The notes: a model not told the origin generated them from the sequence alone. Counted from the stretch's first letter, positions 6,562-15,092 are shown. The stretch is 15,314 nucleotides of DNA from an uncultured Bacilli bacterium (GCA_934098555.1 CAKOOQ010000027.1:1-15314); one strand, 5' to 3'. Numbers and translations: made by a program.

Positions 6562-8709
6562 GTGAAAAAGGTGAACAATAAACTTCGGAAAGTCAATTTG
6601 AATTTGAAGATTACGATGCTTGTTGTGGGCCTTTTTTTTCTTGTTATCATTATCAAACTTTCTTATGTTGTTTTAAGTCCTAAAGTAGATGGCATTGACT
6701 TGACGAAGTTTGCTAGTAACCGGAATACCACTAAAGAAACACTTTATGCTTCTAGAGGTATTATTTATGATACCGATGGCAAACCTCTTGCTAAAAATAC
6801 CAATTCTTATAAAATTATTGCTATTTTATCTCCTTCTAGAACAACCGATATGGAAAATCCTATGCATGTGGTGGACAAAGAAAAGACCGCGACAACTATT
6901 TGTCAAGTCGTAGCTAAAACAGAAGAAAATAAAACCAAGTGTCGTACGGATTTAATGAGTTATTTAGGTCAAAACCTTTATCAAGTAGAACTAGGGGGAT
7001 GGGGAAAAATTAGTGAAGACGAACGACAAGCTTTATTAAAAGAAGATTTACCAGGCATTATTTTTGACACCCTTGCCAAAAGAAGACAATATATCAACTC
7101 TTCTTGGGCCTCTTATATCCTTGGTTATGCTAGAAGTAATGATGAGGGAGAAATCACGGGCGAAATGGGGATTGAAAGTTATTTTAATGACGAGTTAAAA
7201 GGGACCAATGGTTATACTGAATACGAAAAAGATGCCTATGGCTATAAAATGCCTACGAGTGAAGCTCAAGGTGTGGAAGCAAAAAGTGGTAATGATGTTT
7301 ATTTAACGCTTAATAGCGATGTCCAAAATATCTTAGAAAATGCCATTTCCTCTTTCTCTAAAGATATCACTTTAGACTGGGCTAGTTTTACGGTGATGAA
7401 TGCGAAAACGGGGGCTATTATCGGTAGTGCCTCTAATCCTAATTTTAATCCCAATACGTTAGATGGTTTAAATAATTACATGAGTCCCTTAGTCGGATAT
7501 GCGTATGAACCAGGAAGCACCATGAAAATTTTCTCATGGTTGGCGTCTTTAGAAAATAATCTTTATAATAGCGAAGATAAATTTCATTCGGGAACAATTA
7601 CCTTAAGTGATGGTAAAACCAAAATAAAAGACTTTAACACCGTTGGGTGGGGTGACATTACCTATGATACGGGGTTTGCGTATTCTTCTAATGTTGCCGC
7701 GACCAACCTAGGCTTAAAGCTTGGCGCTGCTAAACTAAGTAACTTTTATGATGAACTAGGCTTTGGTCATAAAACTGGTATTACGCTTCCTGCTGAATCC
7801 GAAGGATTAGTGGATATTACCTATGAATCTGAACTTGCCAATGCCTCTTTTGGCCAAGGTATTTTAGTAACACCTATCCAGCTTTTACAAGCCATGACAA
7901 TATTTGCTAATGACGGGGTAATGGTAAAACCTTATATCGTTTCTAAAATTGTGGATGAAAATAAAAAGACTGTTTTTGAAGCTAAACGAACGGAAGTAGG
8001 ACAAGTAGCTAGCACAGAATCGGTTAAAAAAATGAAAGAGCTTATGTATAACGTTGTCTATAATGGCTTTGATTATAATAAAGCGTATGCGCCATCTAAT
8101 GTTACCTTAATAGGTAAAACTGGGACAGCTCAGATAGCATCATCTAATGGAGGCTATCAAACGGGAACTTACGATTACATTAAATCTTTTTTAGGATTAT
8201 TTCCTTACGATAATCCTTTGTATGTCATTTACTTTGTGGCCAAAAAATCAACAGCCTCTTCTGCCAAAATTACAAGTACCATCGCAAATGCCGTTAAAGA
8301 CATTGCTAATATCTTAAGTGTTACAGATGAACAAGATGATGTCGATCGTAAAAAAATCATCACCATTACGGAATACTTAAGCAAAGAAACCACCGTAGTC
8401 GTTGATGAATTAAAAAAACTTGGTTTAAATCCCATTCTTTTAGGAAATGGTAAATATATTATTAATCAATATCCTCTTACTAAAACCAAAACCATTACGG
8501 GTTCCAAAGTTTTTCTTTTAACAAATGATAAAAATTACGTTATGCCAGATGTTACCGGTTGGAGTACTAATGAAATCATTCGCTTTTGTGAACTCATAAA
8601 CTTACCTTATACATTAAATGGCTACGGCAAAGTAAAAAGCACTAATATACCCGTAAATACGGTGCTAGACATTTCAAATATGATTTTAGAAATCAATCTG
8701 GAAATTTAA
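6562..8709 (+). CDS. Class B penicillin-binding protein with PASTA repeats (FtsI/SpoVD type)
   Basis: A 715-aa peptidoglycan transpeptidase for septal wall synthesis. One membrane anchor (about residues 14-37) is followed by the PBP dimerisation region (about 55-220; RGIIYDTDGKPLAKN) and the transpeptidase domain with all three catalytic motifs: S319-T-M-K (nucleophile Ser319), S375-S-N377, and K519-T-G. Two C-terminal PASTA-like segments follow (about 600-655 and 656-715, the second beginning YVMPDVTGW), as in SpoVD/PBP2x. The GTG start at 6562 has a strong AAGGAGG upstream and lies 11 bases after ftsL. This is the last gene of the operon; mraY, often next, is replaced by two terminators and the pilin genes. 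Whether it is the vegetative (pbpB) or sporulation (spoVD) member cannot be decided here. Confidence 0.94.
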   Translation: MKKVNNKLRKVNLNLKITMLVVGLFFLVIIIKLSYVVLSPKVDGIDLTKFASNRNTTKETLYASRGIIYDTDGKPLAKNTNSYKIIAILSPSRTTDMENPMHVVDKEKTATTICQVVAKTEENKTKCRTDLMSYLGQNLYQVELGGWGKISEDERQALLKEDLPGIIFDTLAKRRQYINSSWASYILGYARSNDEGEITGEMGIESYFNDELKGTNGYTEYEKDAYGYKMPTSEAQGVEAKSGNDVYLTLNSDVQNILENAISSFSKDITLDWASFTVMNAKTGAIIGSASNPNFNPNTLDGLNNYMSPLVGYAYEPGSTMKIFSWLASLENNLYNSEDKFHSGTITLSDGKTKIKDFNTVGWGDITYDTGFAYSSNVAATNLGLKLGAAKLSNFYDELGFGHKTGITLPAESEGLVDITYESELANASFGQGILVTPIQLLQAMTIFANDGVMVKPYIVSKIVDENKKTVFEAKRTEVGQVASTESVKKMKELMYNVVYNGFDYNKAYAPSNVTLIGKTGTAQIASSNGGYQTGTYDYIKSFLGLFPYDNPLYVIYFVAKKSTASSAKITSTIANAVKDIANILSVTDEQDDVDRKKIITITEYLSKETTVVVDELKKLGLNPILLGNGKYIINQYPLTKTKTITGSKVFLLTNDKNYVMPDVTGWSTNEIIRFCELINLPYTLNGYGKVKSTNIPVNTVLDISNMILEINLEI

Positions 8710-8752
8710 AAAATTTCTAAAATCCCTTTTAATACTCATGGTTATGTCTGTT

Positions 8753-8782
8753 ATCATCATAGGAAAACTATGGTGATTTTTT
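8753..8782 (+). terminator. Terminator of the division operon
   Basis: A 10-bp stem ATCATCATAG (8753-8762) / CTATGGTGAT (8768-8777) with one G-U pair and a 5-nt loop is followed by six T. Confidence 0.8.
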
Positions 8783-8830
8783 ATTACCTTTAAGTTTTAA
8801 TAGGATAAATGAAGATTATTAGTATATTAG

Positions 8831-8861
8831 AAAGGCGTTCATGATAAATGGTCGTCTTTTT
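8831..8861 (+). terminator. Second terminator-like hairpin
   Basis: AAAGGCG (8831-8837) pairs with CGTCTTT (8853-8859, one G-U); after one mismatch, four more inner pairs follow. It runs into a long T-rich tract (8857 on). It lies about 50 bases after the first terminator and directly in front of the pilin promoter. It may insulate the pilin genes or end an unseen short transcript. Confidence 0.6.
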
Positions 8862-8882
8862 CTTTTTCTTTTATAAATAATG

Positions 8883-8891
8883 TGAGATAAT
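8883..8891 (+). promoter_or_regulatory. Extended -10 promoter of the first pilin gene
   Basis: TGAGATAAT has the TGn extension and a near-consensus -10 (GATAAT). The -35 region is only T-rich (about 8863-8868). The same nine bases recur at 15084-15092 in front of the third pilin gene. Confidence 0.6.
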
Positions 8892-8913
8892 ACTAACAAG
8901 GTAGAGGATAGAG

Positions 8914-11900
8914 ATGAAAAATAGAAAAAAACAATTAAAGAAGTTAACGAAAGGCTTTACTTTGATTGAACTTATTAGTGTGATTAGCATTATGGCGGTT
9001 ATTTTATTGATAGCTATTCCCACTTATTCTACGATTTCGAATCGAAGTAAAGAAAATATTTATCAAGCTAAAGTAACGGAACTTTTAGCTAAAGCAGAAG
9101 GATATTCGGAATCATCCAGTGTTTTTGTCATGGATGTTAACACACTTATTAAAGAAGGAATTATGAGTCCGGATAATGAAAATGGTAACTTAATAGATCC
9201 ACGTTCAAATCGAAAGATGAACTGTGATATTATTGAAGTTAATTATGAAGACAATGTTTATAAGGCTCATTATGTGGAGAATAACGAATGCTTAAGTGAG
9301 GAAGAAATGAATAATCGTTATGGTAAGGGTTTTCTTATCGCTTTTGATGAAAATAATAATGAGATAGCAAATAATACCTGGACCAAAACTTCTTTTGAAA
9401 AAATACAATTTAAGTTTAAAAAAGAAGAGGATTTGGAAAACCTAGAAAGTCTTACGTGGAGTGGTGATGGCGATAAAACCTGTTCAAAAGAAAAGTATGA
9501 TAACTGTTTATACACCATTGAAGCTGAAAAAATTAAAAATGTTACGATTCGGTTAAATGTAAACTTAATAATTAATAATCAAAGAAGCACCCAAACATAC
9601 GAATTTAATAGTCTTATAGATAACGAAGTCCCATTGATTTCTAACATTAATGTGAATAATGACAACGACACAAACGATTTAAGGAAAGTCGATTTTGAGC
9701 TCGATGATATGTCCGGCAGTGGTATCAAAGAATTTTCCTATGCTAGTAGTCCAACTTGTGATGAAAGTCTTCCTGAGTATATAGATCATAAGAAAGAAAC
9801 GAGTGATAAAAATCAAACACTGTTTTTAGATAATGGTGATTATTATTTATGTGCTAAAGATAACGCCGGTAATATGACAGAAGCTAAAGAAGAATATAAG
9901 ATTCACGTGGAAAAAGTTACTACTTCTCGTTTTACAATAAGAGTCACCAATAGTTCGGGTAATGCTTGGACAGGTAATGATGTAACGTTAGGTGTCAATT
10001 GGCCGATTGATAATTTGGATTTTTGTGCTACCAAAATCGATAACGGAAGTTATGAACGTTATAATGGGGTGTATGATCAAAAGAGTTTTACCTATCATCC
10101 AACTTTTAGTGGAAATCAGAAAAAGAGTGTTCACTTTATATGCTACGATAAAGCGGGAAATAAAAGTAATGAAGTAACGACCAATGTCTTAATTGATAAA
10201 GATAAACCAAGTCTTAGTTATAGTGTGACGAGTCAAACTATTGCTTCAAATGGTTATTACAAAGCCATTACATTAAGAGCCAATGTTTCGGATGCTTTAA
10301 GTGGCATTTCCTCTATCAAATATTGTGAGGGCGAAAATGATTGTAATCCTACAACAAATGTCACGGGAAACTTTACTGTTAACTTAGCAAGTGGAAAAAA
10401 TCGTAAAGTTTGTACCATCGTAACCGATAAAGCCGGAAATTCAACGGGTAAGGTGTGTTCTAATGCTTACAATGTTGATGGGGTAAATCCAACAATCAGT
10501 CTATCAGAAACGAGTACAGCAGGAGAAAATGGTTGGGTGAAAACCGCCAGTATTACAGGCACTTTAGAAGATACGATTAGTGGGCTTTCGGGTGCTAAGT
10601 ACTGTAAGAGTACGTCAAATTGTACTCCAAATACAAAGGTTTCTATTTCAAACAATAAAATAAATGTCGGTATTACAAATGCTTCTAATCAAAAAGTTTG
10701 TCTGAATGTTACCGACAATGCCGGTAATACTTCAAGTACGGTTTGTAGTAAGAACTATTATGCCGATAATACAGCTCCAACGGTATCTATTACGGCTTCT
10801 ACTTCAAATGCTAATGCCACCGTATCCGCGACGAATGTGAAAGATAATTTAAGTGGAGTAGTAAGTTTTCAGTATCGTGTGGACAGTGGTAACTGGATTA
10901 GCAGCACTTCAAATAAATATACCTTTACTAATTTAACCGATGGTAATCACACATTCTATGTCAGGGTAAAAGACAAGGCTGGTAATTATAGTTCGGCTCC
11001 ATCTAAGATTTTAACCATTTCAAATGGCCCAAAATTAACTCGTATTGGTGATTTTATCTCCAAAAATCAAAATTCCTCTGATGGCATGAGAAATAATTAT
11101 AACTTAGTTCCTCTTAATGAATCTCAAATTGTCATTGTTGACGGTGACGAAGTTTATTATTCAAATGGTAAACCTAAAAATACTTATGAATTAGAAGCCC
11201 AGGTTTTAAATGTTACACCAACTAGTTCTTCCTATGGACCTGTTGTCAAATTAATGAATGAACAGGCTCCTTTATCTGAATACAATGTGAGAGTGGATGA
11301 TTCAACAATTGTCGTCGGTGGTGACGCTAATACCAGAGGAGGATCTGTTAGGGTGGCCACGCTTAAAATAAATGGTAATTCTATAACGATGCCTTATATT
11401 AGCCCTGTCTTTGGCTCTGCGGGCTATGAAAGAGAAGGAATCGTAGGCATTTCACATAGTCTTAATAATGGCACCGTTGGTGTTTACTATAATGATTCTA
11501 CTTCAAGTAAAAATAATTACGCTTTTCGAAGTTACAACTATGCAACGGGTGTCCGTGGTGGAGAGGAAAAATTGTCAAGGAACGTAAATGATCAATATTA
11601 TTATTTTCATGATATTCGTGGATCTTCGGGTGCTGTTTCAACAAGTGAGGGTAGATACGCTAGACAAGATATTTTCGATTATACAGGCTTATTTAATGGT
11701 ACAGGTCTTGTAAGATGCAATGATAATAGTATTTATCAAGCCTCACGTTGCTATAACAAAAAAGCAGAAGACAAGATTATTGATCGTAGTGATTATAGCA
11801 AATATTTAATTCTTTTAGATTATCAACGAAATGCTAAAAACAATATGCAACAAGCTTATTTTTCTATGACAGCTTTAGGTAATGACAAACTTGTCTTGAT

Positions 11901-12135
11901 AATAAAAAATAAAACTTATAACAAAACGACAAAGGCAACTACTTTAGAAGGTCATTTATTCTTTTATAAAAAAGAAAATGGGCGTTGGAAACTAAAAAAG
12001 GAAATGGCAGCACCAGAAAATGGGGCCACTTATTCTGGTGCGAAATCTCTATCAAATGAAGTATTACTTCCATTAAAAGAGAATGCTGTCTTGTATAATT
12101 CTTATGCCGGCCTTTATTACATATCCTTTACATAA
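8914..12135 (+). CDS. Giant type IV prepilin-like adhesin with Ig-like stalk, variant tip A
   Basis: A 1073-aa protein. A basic leader of 14 residues ends in Gly14, followed by the class III/type IVa prepilin signature F15-TLIEL (Glu19 at mature +5) and a hydrophobic helix to about residue 36; a prepilin peptidase should cut G14/F15. A pilin-like head (about 37-235) has two Cys pairs and the segment NLIDPRSNRKMNCDIIEVN, near-identical in the downstream paralogue. Five Ig-like beta modules of 85-100 residues follow (starting near 236, 335, 430, 524, 621), each with a D-AGN turn; modules 3 and 4 carry four Cys each. The C-terminal ~370 residues are a different, repetitive beta-rich domain, possibly propeller-like, which I do not recognise. 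There is no LPxTG anchor. SD AGAGGATAGAG precedes the ATG. Surface adhesion or binding is inference; membership in the prepilin class is direct. Confidence 0.88.
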   Translation: MKNRKKQLKKLTKGFTLIELISVISIMAVILLIAIPTYSTISNRSKENIYQAKVTELLAKAEGYSESSSVFVMDVNTLIKEGIMSPDNENGNLIDPRSNRKMNCDIIEVNYEDNVYKAHYVENNECLSEEEMNNRYGKGFLIAFDENNNEIANNTWTKTSFEKIQFKFKKEEDLENLESLTWSGDGDKTCSKEKYDNCLYTIEAEKIKNVTIRLNVNLIINNQRSTQTYEFNSLIDNEVPLISNINVNNDNDTNDLRKVDFELDDMSGSGIKEFSYASSPTCDESLPEYIDHKKETSDKNQTLFLDNGDYYLCAKDNAGNMTEAKEEYKIHVEKVTTSRFTIRVTNSSGNAWTGNDVTLGVNWPIDNLDFCATKIDNGSYERYNGVYDQKSFTYHPTFSGNQKKSVHFICYDKAGNKSNEVTTNVLIDKDKPSLSYSVTSQTIASNGYYKAITLRANVSDALSGISSIKYCEGENDCNPTTNVTGNFTVNLASGKNRKVCTIVTDKAGNSTGKVCSNAYNVDGVNPTISLSETSTAGENGWVKTASITGTLEDTISGLSGAKYCKSTSNCTPNTKVSISNNKINVGITNASNQKVCLNVTDNAGNTSSTVCSKNYYADNTAPTVSITASTSNANATVSATNVKDNLSGVVSFQYRVDSGNWISSTSNKYTFTNLTDGNHTFYVRVKDKAGNYSSAPSKILTISNGPKLTRIGDFISKNQNSSDGMRNNYNLVPLNESQIVIVDGDEVYYSNGKPKNTYELEAQVLNVTPTSSSYGPVVKLMNEQAPLSEYNVRVDDSTIVVGGDANTRGGSVRVATLKINGNSITMPYISPVFGSAGYEREGIVGISHSLNNGTVGVYYNDSTSSKNNYAFRSYNYATGVRGGEEKLSRNVNDQYYYFHDIRGSSGAVSTSEGRYARQDIFDYTGLFNGTGLVRCNDNSIYQASRCYNKKAEDKIIDRSDYSKYLILLDYQRNAKNNMQQAYFSMTALGNDKLVLIIKNKTYNKTTKATTLEGHLFFYKKENGRWKLKKEMAAPENGATYSGAKSLSNEVLLPLKENAVLYNSYAGLYYISFT
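10396..10439 (+). repeat. 44-nt identical patch, copy 1
   Basis: Identical to 13613-13656 at the common 3217-base offset; it encodes the KNRKVCTIVTDKAGN part of the third Ig-like module. Confidence 0.9.
10639..10724 (+). repeat. 86-nt identical patch, copy 1
   Basis: Base-for-base identical to 13856-13941, including every synonymous position, while flanking codons of the same module differ. It encodes the end of the fourth Ig-like module (from VSISNNKIN to the DNAG turn). Confidence 0.92.
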
Positions 12136-12154
12136 GGATTGAAAGGAAAGTAAC

Positions 12155-15037
12155 ATGAAAAAGAAAATTATGCATGGTTTTACCCTGATTGAACTTTTAA
12201 GCGTTTTAGGACTACTTGCCTTACTTGTAATGGTCGGTCTTCCAATTTATATTGGTTTAACTAATAAAAGTAAAGAAAATATTTACCGTGCTAAAGTAAC
12301 GGAACTTTTAGCTAAAGCGGAAAGTTATGCCGAAGATAAAAGTGTTTTTGTTTTAGATGTCGATACTCTTATTAAAGATGGATTAATAAGTACGGATAAT
12401 GAAAATGGTAACTTAATAGACCCCCGTTCTAATCGAAAAATGAACTGTGATATTATCGAGGTTAACTATGAAGACAATGCTTATAAAGCACGTTATATTG
12501 AAAGTAATGAGTGTTTATCCAAAGAAGAACTAAACAATCGTTATGGCATGGGTTATATTACGATTTATGATGAAAATAATAACGAAGTGGAAAAAAATAC
12601 TTGGCATAAGACTCCTTATGATAAATGTACTTTTACTTTTAAAAATGATACATATCTTGATAATTTAGAAAGTCTTACGTGGTATGGTGAAGAAGAAAAA
12701 ACATGTTCAAAGGAAAATTTTGATGAATGCTTTTACCAAATTTATGCAGAAACAATTAAACAAACAACAATACACTTAAGAGTTGCAATGAAAATTCAAA
12801 ATAAAGAAGTCATTCAAAATTATGAAACAAGTAGTTTTATTGATAATCAAAAACCGGAAGTTTTAAGTATACGTGTAGATAATAGTAATTATACGAGCGA
12901 CTTAAGAAAAGTAGAAGTGGATATTACTGATTTTAATGGAAGTGGTATTTTAGAATATGCTTTTGTAAGCACATCTTCTTGTGATACAGCTGAATATAAT
13001 CAAAACAAAAAAGCTTTTTATAGCACCACAATTACGGCGTATTTAGATAACGGTGATTATTATGTTTGTTTAAAAGATAAAGCTGGAAATATATCGGATA
13101 TAAGTGAGGCAAACAAAGTTCATGTTGAAAAGGTGACATCCTCTTCATTTAATATTTCTTTAAATAACAGTTCAGGTGACGCTTGGACAAATAAAGATGT
13201 AACGTTAGGTGTCCATTGGACCATTGATAATTTAGATTTCTGTGCCACCAAAATCGATAATGGAAGTTACGAACGTTATAACAAAACTTATGAGGCCAAA
13301 GGATTTACGTACACGCCAGTATTTACAGGCAATCAAAAGAAGATAGTTCGTTTTACCTGTTATGACAAAGCGGGTAATAAAAGTAATGAAGTGACGACCA
13401 ACGTCATGATTGATAAAGATAAACCAACCATTCATTATAGTGTAGCGAGTCAAACAGCTGGTTCCAATGGTTATTATAAAAACATTACTTTAAAAGCCAA
13501 TGTTTCGGATGCCTTAAGTGGTATTTCTTCTATCAAATATTGTGAAGGTGAAAACGATTGTAATCCTACAACAAATGCCACAGGAAGTTTTAATGTCAAG
13601 TTAAATAATGGTAAAAATCGTAAAGTTTGTACCATCGTAACCGATAAAGCCGGAAACTCGACTGACAAGGTTTGTTCGGATGCTTACAATGTTGATGGTA
13701 TAAATCCAACGATTAGTTTATCAGAAAGTAGTACGGCAGGTTCCAATGGCTGGGTGAAAACCGCCAGTATTACAGGCAACTTAGGAGATACAATAAGTGG
13801 TCTTTCAAGTGCCAAATACTGTAAAAATACGTATAATTGTACTCCAAATACAAATGTTTCTATTTCAAACAATAAAATAAATGTCGGTATTACAAATGCT
13901 TCTAATCAAAAAGTTTGTCTGAATGTTACCGACAATGCCGGCAATACGTCAAGTACCGTATGTAGTAGAAACTACTATGCCGATAACACGGCACCAACGG
14001 TATCTATAAGTGTCAGTGTTTCAAACAGTAATGTAACCGTATCGGCTAACAATGCAAAAGATAATTTAAGTGGCGTTGCAAGTTACGAGTATAAATTAGA
14101 TAATGGCTCATGGAATTCAAGCACTTCAAATAAATACACATTTACCAACGTAAGAGATGGGGCCCATACTTTCTATGTCAGAGTAAAAGATAAAGCCGGA
14201 AATTATAGCGATGAAAAAAGTGCGGCGGTGACTATTATAAAGGAAAATCCTGATGATTATAACTGGAGTAAAACGGTTGCTTGCGATAGCAACAAGTTTA
14301 AAGCCATTATTGATAATGGTAAATTGGCTTCTTACATTGAACACCAAGCATTCAGAAATGCTATGTATGATTGTGACAATACAGCCTTGATTATTCAAAA
14401 TAGTTCAAAAGCTAAAGACATTTTAAGAGCCAGCTCTTACTTTGAAGTTGTAAAAACATCTGGTAAAACAGCTAGTATTACTTGTTATCAATCTTGCTCT
14501 TCCAAAGACCAGAACTGTCAATGTAAAAATGATGTCCCTTCAGAAGATTATAACGAAAATGCCTACAATTATATGGGTGTGGCTTATAGCGGCAAAGCCC
14601 TTATCATGGAAGCCTCTGCACCAAAATCTCCTCAAAGTGTCTTTAATACTACACCATTTTCATGCAAAACAGGCAATTGGCGAGAATATTCTACCTATCG
14701 GGGGGAATGCTGTTATACCGATGGCGAGGGGGAAGATCACTATGACAGTTATGCTGTTATCTGTGCCGGCGCTAAAAGTAAAGATGCTTTTGCATGTGTT
14801 ACCCAAGAATATATTGATTCTTCTGGATATTTAGAATTGAATGGCAAAAATGTGAAATTAAATGAATCGGGTTATGCGACAGAATTTTACCGTTATGCTT
14901 CTAGTGTTAATGCGAGTTATGCTTATCAAAAGGTGACTTATACGGAAAAGAAATATGATGGTGAGTACTATTATTTCGATAATCCTAATATATATTACAC
15001 GAGTACCACAGTTTATTTACAAATATTTAAAATTTAA
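12155..15037 (+). CDS. Giant type IV prepilin-like adhesin with Ig-like stalk, variant tip B (Cys-rich)
   Basis: A 960-aa paralogue of the preceding gene, 19 bases downstream with SD AAAGGAAAG and no promoter of its own, so probably cotranscribed. The leader is only 8 residues (MKKKIMHG), then F9-TLIELL with Glu13 at mature +5. The head (about 30-229) keeps the ENIYRAKVTELLAKAE and NLIDPRSNRKMNCDIIEVN segments. Five Ig-like modules start near residues 230, 327, 423, 516 and 613. From about residue 697 the C-terminus (~264 aa) is unrelated to that of the first gene: it carries 11 cysteines (including CYQSC, NCQC and a CC pair) and ends in a Tyr/Thr-rich beta segment. There is no LPxTG motif. 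The Cys-rich tip probably needs disulfide formation. Its ligand or fold is not recognised. Confidence 0.88.
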   Translation: MKKKIMHGFTLIELLSVLGLLALLVMVGLPIYIGLTNKSKENIYRAKVTELLAKAESYAEDKSVFVLDVDTLIKDGLISTDNENGNLIDPRSNRKMNCDIIEVNYEDNAYKARYIESNECLSKEELNNRYGMGYITIYDENNNEVEKNTWHKTPYDKCTFTFKNDTYLDNLESLTWYGEEEKTCSKENFDECFYQIYAETIKQTTIHLRVAMKIQNKEVIQNYETSSFIDNQKPEVLSIRVDNSNYTSDLRKVEVDITDFNGSGILEYAFVSTSSCDTAEYNQNKKAFYSTTITAYLDNGDYYVCLKDKAGNISDISEANKVHVEKVTSSSFNISLNNSSGDAWTNKDVTLGVHWTIDNLDFCATKIDNGSYERYNKTYEAKGFTYTPVFTGNQKKIVRFTCYDKAGNKSNEVTTNVMIDKDKPTIHYSVASQTAGSNGYYKNITLKANVSDALSGISSIKYCEGENDCNPTTNATGSFNVKLNNGKNRKVCTIVTDKAGNSTDKVCSDAYNVDGINPTISLSESSTAGSNGWVKTASITGNLGDTISGLSSAKYCKNTYNCTPNTNVSISNNKINVGITNASNQKVCLNVTDNAGNTSSTVCSRNYYADNTAPTVSISVSVSNSNVTVSANNAKDNLSGVASYEYKLDNGSWNSSTSNKYTFTNVRDGAHTFYVRVKDKAGNYSDEKSAAVTIIKENPDDYNWSKTVACDSNKFKAIIDNGKLASYIEHQAFRNAMYDCDNTALIIQNSSKAKDILRASSYFEVVKTSGKTASITCYQSCSSKDQNCQCKNDVPSEDYNENAYNYMGVAYSGKALIMEASAPKSPQSVFNTTPFSCKTGNWREYSTYRGECCYTDGEGEDHYDSYAVICAGAKSKDAFACVTQEYIDSSGYLELNGKNVKLNESGYATEFYRYASSVNASYAYQKVTYTEKKYDGEYYYFDNPNIYYTSTTVYLQIFKI
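13613..13656 (+). repeat. 44-nt identical patch, copy 2
   Basis: Identical to 10396-10439. Confidence 0.9.
13856..13941 (+). repeat. 86-nt identical patch, copy 2
   Basis: Identical to 10639-10724; bounded by single-base differences on both sides (G/T before, T/C after). Confidence 0.92.
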
Positions 15038-15040
15038 GAT

Positions 15041-15061
15041 GGATGAAAACTTCATCTTTTT
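15041..15061 (+). terminator. Weak terminator after the second pilin gene
   Basis: GATGAA (15042-15047) / TTCATC (15051-15056) with a 3-nt loop, plus a flanking G-U pair, is followed by five T. It begins 4 bases after the stop codon. Confidence 0.6.
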
Positions 15062-15063
15062 AC

Positions 15064-15092
15064 TTTGCTTTTTTTCTCCCTTATGAGATAAT
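15064..15092 (+). promoter_or_regulatory. Promoter of the third pilin gene
   Basis: An extended -10 TGAGATAAT (15084-15092) is identical to that at 8883-8891, with a -35 candidate TTTGCT (15064-15069) 17 bp before the hexamer. It directly follows a terminator, repeating the layout in front of the first pilin gene. Confidence 0.6.

Larger units (their letters stand above)
9916..10995 (+). repeat. Stalk-module block, copy 1 (paralogous to 13133-14212)
   Basis: About 1.08 kb of the first pilin gene aligns with the second at a constant offset of 3217 bases across Ig-like modules 2-5, with no net indel. Divergence is mostly synonymous or conservative, and there are patches of exact DNA identity. 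Homology stops shortly after the AGNYS of the last module in both copies. Confidence 0.85.
13133..14212 (+). repeat. Stalk-module block, copy 2 (paralogous to 9916-10995)
   Basis: The second copy of the Ig-like stalk block, colinear with copy 1 at offset 3217. The following DNA has no resemblance between the two genes, so the boundary coincides with the stalk/tip junction. Confidence 0.85.

Noticed and set aside
8783..8866. A short independent gene between the two terminators after the PBP gene
   Set aside because: No start codon with an SD and no convincing promoter; only a second hairpin can be supported.
10467..13872. Minus-strand reading frames of 60-75 codons inside the pilin genes
   Set aside because: They mirror the repeated Ig-like modules, lack SD sequences and have no independent composition; they are shadows.
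9916..14212. CRISPR array or insertion sequence as explanation of the repeats
   Set aside because: The repeats are in-frame protein modules of ~290 bases with no short regular repeat/spacer pattern, no transposase and no terminal inverted repeats.
11020..15034. Sortase-anchored adhesins
   Set aside because: Neither complete protein has an LPxTG-like motif, C-terminal hydrophobic segment and basic tail; the N-terminal prepilin helix is the only membrane element.
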